A DNA stretch of 64,000 bases, from contig NC_092858.1 of assembly GCF_032062135.1 (NCBI RefSeq), forward strand, positions 121,037,931-121,101,930, given 5' to 3'. Made by a program: the position numbers and the translations under genes. This DNA is from Pyxicephalus adspersus. Lineage: Eukaryota; Chordata; Amphibia; Anura; Pyxicephalidae. Below the pieces are notes generated by a model. It worked only from the letters and a program-made list of their open reading frames with translations, was not told where the DNA came from and ran no database searches. Positions 59,290-64,000 of the stretch are shown here, one piece after another. Positions within the stretch are counted from its first letter, which is position 1. The number at the start of each line of letters is the position of its first letter.

Positions 59290-60130
59290 TTTTGTGTATG
59301 ACTTTATAAGTCGCTCTTCTTTTACAGCATTAATTCAATTTTTTGAGGTTTGCAGACATTCGTTTAAACACAGCTCTTATGAGGTCCCAACATTTTCATT
59401 GAGTTAAGATCCAGACTTTGGCTGGGCCACTGTAACACCTTGATTCTTTTCCAACCATTTCCAACTATTCTGTTGTAGATTTGCTGGTGTGTCCGGCATC
59501 GTTGTCCTGTTGCATGATCCAACTCTGGCAAAGCTTTAGCTGACACACAGATGGCTTCACACTTGGTGTGCGGAGGTATACAAATCATCACCCCGCCACC
59601 AAAGTGCTTTGACAGGTAAAGCAAGCAATATGTTTTCAGTCTTTTCTTAATTGTATTGTCATGAACTCTAACATATAACATGCCGAGGCTTGTAGAGTGT
59701 AAAATGTAGCTCTTCGGTTGTCAGCAGTTTTTCTGAGCAATGTACAGTCTGACCTGACTTCCACTTCTGGGAAGATTGGTGATTGTCTTAAACAATGTAA
59801 AGTTGTGAATAATCTTTGTCATTGTAAAATTATGAACTTTAAATTATGCATTGTGGTAACCTACATCAAATATTGAGCATCAAAATGCAAAAACCTCTGC
59901 TTTTATAGGGTGAGTCACACTTGTTGATGATCATTTTATCAGGTGCATTTGAACAGGAGAATGTGGCTATTACATAGCCTCTAATTTCTATGGAAGTGGT
60001 AAGGATGACTTCATTTTTTATATACTGCTTCTGCATTTTGCCTTAGCCTTTGTTAAATAAATAGTTACACTGTGTAATATGTCATGTTTTGTTGTTCATC
60101 TGATATTGTTTTTACCTAATTTTAAGACCC
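59290..60130 (-). mobile_element. Tc1-like transposon, internally deleted
   Basis: The minus strand carries a broken Tc1-type transposase. KHFGGGVMI (59582-59610), in another frame SWIMQQDNDAGHTSKSTTE with the second catalytic Asp, then KRIKVLQWPSQSLDLN, and RAVFKRMSANLKKLN at the C-terminus (about 59300-59370) appear in the proper order. The Glu of the DD34E triad lies where NPIE became NSMK. Upstream, to about 60130, is the N-terminal DNA and 5' noncoding end (TGACCTGACTTCCACTTCTG region on the plus strand). Several hundred bases of the middle are missing. The element is inactive. Confidence 0.85.
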
Positions 60131-60164
60131 GGGTGAGACCACTAGAACCTATGTTTTCTCCAAT

Positions 60165-60222
60165 GTCCAAACTATGGTGGCCTCTGCTATAAATATTGTT
60201 ATGACCACAAATGAACACAGCT
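60165..60222 (+). repeat. 58-bp direct repeat, right copy
   Basis: Same as 59191-59248 with one T to C change (GTTATGACC in place of GTTATGACT). The sequences just outside the two copies are different. Confidence 0.9.
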
Positions 60223-61870
60223 ATGTATTACATCCTTGCTTTGATTTGCTAAATTGAATTAATTTGCAGTCCTCGTACAACAGTGCTCATTGAGGGAGAG
60301 AGAAGCAGTACCAAAAGCAATTAGTTTTGCTTCAGTAAAAGTAATGTGCTAATAGTAGGACAGTGACAGAAACATGAACATTTAGATCCACTACATCTCT
60401 TTTTAGTATTCACTTACAGACATGAAGTGCAGAGTGACCCACTATACAACCCGTGTTACTAAAATTCAGCAGATAAAGATAAAACAGACCCTGCCAGACA
60501 GACTAGTAAATCTCAGAAATGGAATACAAATCCTTTGGAAGGTAAAACCAATATGTTCTATGTATAGTATATGTGCATATAGATGTTTCACTGGAGTTAG
60601 GGTTTATTAATGAAGGCCCCAGTGGTACAGGCCACTCATTTTTATACAAAATAAAAAACATACTTGGGTCAAATAAGCATTCAATGTGAAGATAAAAGAA
60701 GGTAAAGATAAATTGTCTACATGAGCACAATCCAATATTTATGACTTGTTTTATTCCAGTATCTGCCCTTTAGAAGTTTGGCTTGATTTTACAATACATA
60801 CATAAAGATTATATATTACTGAATATCAATGCAAAAAATCAAATTGAATTGACTGTTCAATTTTTTACAAATCTAAAGTTGTTACGATCATTTGTGATAA
60901 TCTTCAGACAGCTCACAAACCAATTGCTATTGGGTGAAATGTCAATGCTTATTGTTCTTAAACTAAAATCACACAACCAGTCCAAATGTTTGGGACAATC
61001 TGTTGTTCATTTTCTCTCAAGCCAAAAGTTACAGCAGTCGTAGCTTTGCAGTCTGTAAATCACATCCCGAGTCCATATGTTTTCTTCTCTCATAGTGCGG
61101 CCTGATGTCCAAGCCAAAGAATAGTTGAAAACCAAACAAAACCTGATGATTACAGCAAACAGATGCTTACAAGTCGCTTGGGTTAAACCACTTTATCTAT
61201 GTTTGTTTGGACTGAAGATGCAGATTTGGCTTTCTGGATCACCCCTTTTTCATTTGTTTTCATTTTCTGTGTAGTTTTGACAAATTCTTTAAAGAGCTAG
61301 TAGAAAATCCCTTACTGTATTTAAATCATCCTTTCAGACCAACTATATATGTCATTCAAAATGGATAAACATGCTGCTGCTTCTAGAATTTTACATAGAG
61401 AAAAACATTGATTTTATTTCCTAAAATTCCCAAAGCAAATAATTAATTTTTAGGTATTTTCAAACTTAAAAATGCCTTGTGATCCAGCCAGTGCCTAAAA
61501 CGTCATCATTACACAGGCAATGCCTGGACAGGATAATATCAGTGCTTGAACATATATTCTCAATGCAAGTCAGCATTAGCCATCCTTACTTTCTAGGCTA
61601 GGTAAGTTAAAAACAATACAGCTAATAAACAGGCTACTGGGATAAGACAGTAAAAAAATACTATAGAAATACTATACACAGAAAAAAAGGCCTCTTCAGC
61701 ACAAGCAATGTCTTAGATTTGCAACTAATGTATTCAAGTCTCCTATCCTAATGTACTTATTGGATTAGGAAAAGCAGACATCTTCAATGGTGCTGTGCAA
61801 AGCAACATAGATGAACAGTACAAAGAAAGTCACAGTGAATAAAACAGAAAGGGTGTATAAAATTATTCAG
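60223..61870. other. A+T-rich stretch without a recognisable gene
   Basis: Short plus and minus frames (for example 60783-61043, 86 codons) have no motif. No named repeat could be supported. Confidence 0.4.
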
Positions 61871-61927
61871 ATAGATGAAACTATCCTCCATAAGATGTGA
61901 CATCTTATGGAGGATCATTTCATCTAT
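61871..61927. repeat. 57-bp near-perfect palindrome
   Basis: Arms of 28 bases around a single central G (61899). ATCCTCCATAAGATGT and its inverse are perfect; two mismatched pairs follow (61881-61882 with 61916-61917), then ATAGATGAAA and its inverse are perfect again. It is not A+T-only, so it did not arise from a simple repeat. Confidence 0.95.
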
Positions 61928-62107
61928 CCCAGGCAGACTTGAACTCTTCTTGGCTTCTGGTCTCACCATTTGGTTGCTGCTTCCTGTTTATTGGTACTCA
62001 TCGCCATTCTGTGCTCCTTTCCTGTGTGAACCTGCTTTGGCGCTTGGAAAGTGATACTAGAATTTGATTTTATGCTGTATCATTATATTTAATAGTCTCA
62101 TTTAGCC

Positions 62108-62155
62108 TCATCCTGAAGAAGTGGTGTTACGCCACGAAACGCATACGTGATACAC
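62108..62155. repeat. Repeat-like CCTGAAGAAG...CGAAACGC motif
   Basis: CATCCTGAAGAAGTGGTGTT then ACGCCACGAAACGCATACG. The parts GTGGTGT and ACGCCAC can pair with one mismatch. The pattern CCTGA-GAAG...CGAAACG recurs in diverse amphibian repeats in my memory, and an inverted, diverged form lies inside the element at 58317. The full repeat may cover 61930-62250. Confidence 0.4.
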
Positions 62156-62201
62156 TGGCACTTCTTGTGAGACTTGCTATTTTTCAGCTATGTGTTTATG
62201 T

Positions 62202-62239
62202 TGATACTTTTATGAAAAGGTGATACTTTTATGAAAAAA
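62202..62239. repeat. 19-bp tandem duplication
   Basis: TGATACTTTTATGAAAAGG at 62202-62220 is followed at once by TGATACTTTTATGAAAAAA at 62221-62239, 17 of 19 bases equal. Probably replication slippage. Confidence 0.85.
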
Positions 62240-63012
62240 TTCTTCACATTTAGAGATGGCATGTATCTGCGAGGGTTAATTTTACCAATAAAAATGGATA
62301 CAAGGTTTTTAACCCTTTGCTGAAATACTTTCACTGAATTAGTCACTGTCACCAATGTCTATACTTACATTCAACAAATTTGCAACACTGGTTCTGTGAC
62401 CCAGAAACATTACACTAACGTTTCCTATGTAAAGAAAAAAACTCTTGCACTAACTTCTCACGTTTCATATTAACCAATGCATACATATTTTTAGTAATGA
62501 ACAACTTTATTTCAGCATTTGACACAGGCCAGATACACTTGTTAAAGTCTGCCAAGGGCGCAACAGCAGAAAAATAATTCTTCCTCCTGGAAAAGAGAGT
62601 TTTGGCATATAAGGCAGAAGTAAACACTGTTTCTATCAAAGGACTTGTCTGGATTTTGCAAAGTGTTATGTATATATAGTTAGCAAGACCAGTCCCTTCC
62701 ATCAGCATTTCCTATTAAATTTGTCCTATGCAGATGTCTTGATTAAAACTAAAGAGCCTTGATTTGATTTAGATATACACAAGATACTCCAAGTCTCCAA
62801 GATACTACTTGAGTGGTATTTACTCAGTGGCGGCAGCTAAAGTTTGATTCAATCTATCAAATTATTGAATAGATATGGTGGAGGCATAGATTTGCTTATG
62901 TCTGGCAGATGCTACCCAGTAATGGTTCCAAGACCTTGACACCTGTATACATAACAACTTTTCAAAATGAAAAAGAGACATAATAAAGTGTATTTGTCAT
63001 GCTACTTTTTTC
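62240..63012. other. Stretch without a recognisable gene
   Basis: The 97-codon minus frame at 62415-62708 (with YIYITLCKIQTSPLIETVF) shows no family motif and no clear splice sites. Confidence 0.4.
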
Positions 63013-63035
63013 TTACTTACTTACTTACTTACTTA
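63013..63035. repeat. (TTAC)n microsatellite
   Basis: Nearly six uninterrupted TTAC units. Confidence 0.95.
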
Positions 63036-63203
63036 TATTTAGGCAAGCTGGGATCACTGCAGTACACAGGACACAGCTGCATATTCCAAAAATAGTGTAT
63101 TTTAATAAACCCAAATAAGTTTACGTTAGCATACAAAAGGAAAACTTTTTCGCTCTTCAGCAAAATGATAACATAAACACAAGCTTGCAGCAGCAACACA
63201 ATG

Positions 63204-63608
63204 TTAGTCCGAGAGCTTGGAGTTTATGGCTTCCACTAATGGAGTCTTCCCTTGTTGTCCCTGGGATGTCCAGCCCAGAATCTTTTCTCCATGATCTGAT
63301 AACTTGTAACTACACCTGCCCATACCTAGCAGTTCAGGGAAACTTCTTTTCCAGAACTGCTTAGAATATAAAACCCCACCTGTCAACAACAAAGTAAACC
63401 AGACTCTGTCTGGCTTTTCCCTTGGACAGGTTGAAATAAAAAGGCCCACCCAAAGTTTTTTGTCATTCCACTTCCAACGACCCTGGAAATTTTTAACAGT
63501 CATTAAACTATAGGTTGCTATACTACATGGCCCCTTTCCCTGTACCCTGCCTATCTGTCTAGGCGGGACCAAAAGCCCAAAAATGGAGTAAGCATACCGC
63601 CCATCCAA
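63204..63608 (-). other. 134-codon open frame of unknown nature
   Basis: This minus-strand frame encodes a basic, tryptophan-containing product (MDGRYAYSIFGLLVPPRQIG near the start, WKRSFPELLGMGRCSYKLSD later). I recognise no domain. The block is less A+T-rich than its surroundings, which lengthens open frames by chance, and its text (AATAAAACCCCACCTG type words, plus-strand TATAAAACCCC at 63367) could be LTR or other repeat. No start context, splice site or homologue can be given, so I do not call it a gene. Confidence 0.2.
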
Positions 63609-64000
63609 AACCCATCCATGGGTTCCTGTACATTGGGTATTTATGAAGATATTTTCTTTGCCAACATGGCATAATTATTGTAATTATTGAACTTCCTTTG
63701 ACAGAGACAGTAAAAGGGCAGAGGGTCCTCTGTCACTTCCATATTCAAAGGTGCTTCCTGAAACACTAAGGCTCTTAGATTGTAGGTTGGCTCTGAGGTG
63801 CAGATCTGGGAAAGGTTAGGCAGAGCAGGCGGGTGCTAACCTGGAAGAAGGAGATAACATACCAAAATGCACATTGGGGATTCTTCCATTTTTGGTAGTG
63901 CTCACATAAAGATATTATTGTTGATTATTACAAATACAAAGGGGCTATAATATGATTAGTAACACAGCATATAGGTCCAGTCCTTTCAGCAGAAAACTAT
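63609..64000. other. Window end without a recognisable feature
   Basis: No gene or named repeat could be supported in the last 390 bases. Confidence 0.4.

Overview
The window looks like a stretch of frog (anuran) nuclear genome, probably ranoid, with no complete gene that I can recognise. The reasons are its A+T-rich, intron- or intergene-like background and its repeat content: L1/Tx1-type, CR1-type and L2-type LINE remnants, Tc1 and mariner transposons, and many short inverted-repeat elements (hAT-like, Tigger-like, Harbinger-like and fold-back). The vertebrate assignment is firm. The frog assignment, and more so the ranoid one, rests on my memory of repeat families, not on a search.

Layout. 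1-98 is a tRNA-derived SINE head cut by the window edge. 2.3-5.2 kb holds an L1 3' part and an L2-type 3' part, both on the minus strand. 6.8-8.2 kb is a cluster of four short inverted-repeat elements. 9.4-17.7 kb is mostly featureless, with a few weak repeats. 17.8-18.7 kb contains the best candidate host-gene piece: a possible terminal coding exon with 3' UTR and two AATAAA signals, minus strand, gene not recognised. 18.9-22.4 kb is a row of transposons: Tc1, mariner, CR1 and an L2 tail. 22.7-31.3 kb carries a CpG-rich element, a hAT-like element with a perfect 8-bp target duplication and two L2 tails. 33.7-37.9 kb holds pieces of two L1 elements, a CR1 reverse transcriptase remnant, a GC-rich hairpin repeat and a possible LTR. 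39.7-50.7 kb has hAT-like, Tigger-like and fold-back elements, including one clean nested insertion. 51.3-51.6 kb has a second, weaker candidate exon. 53.7-57.7 kb is a Tc1 remnant and a long, decayed L1 that still shows endonuclease and C-terminal parts. 58.3-62.2 kb has a fold-back element, a Tc1 copy between 58-bp direct repeats and a 57-bp near-perfect palindrome.

There is no operon or pathway here, and I see no evidence for a new biological system. The most useful points are the candidate terminal exon at 18.5 kb, the demonstration that the longest open frame (184 codons, minus strand) is antisense to an L1 reverse transcriptase remnant, the unexplained 58-bp direct repeats around a Tc1 copy, the nested element at 48 kb, and the 61.9-kb palindrome. 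All protein-level calls are from motif reading by eye, without database searches.
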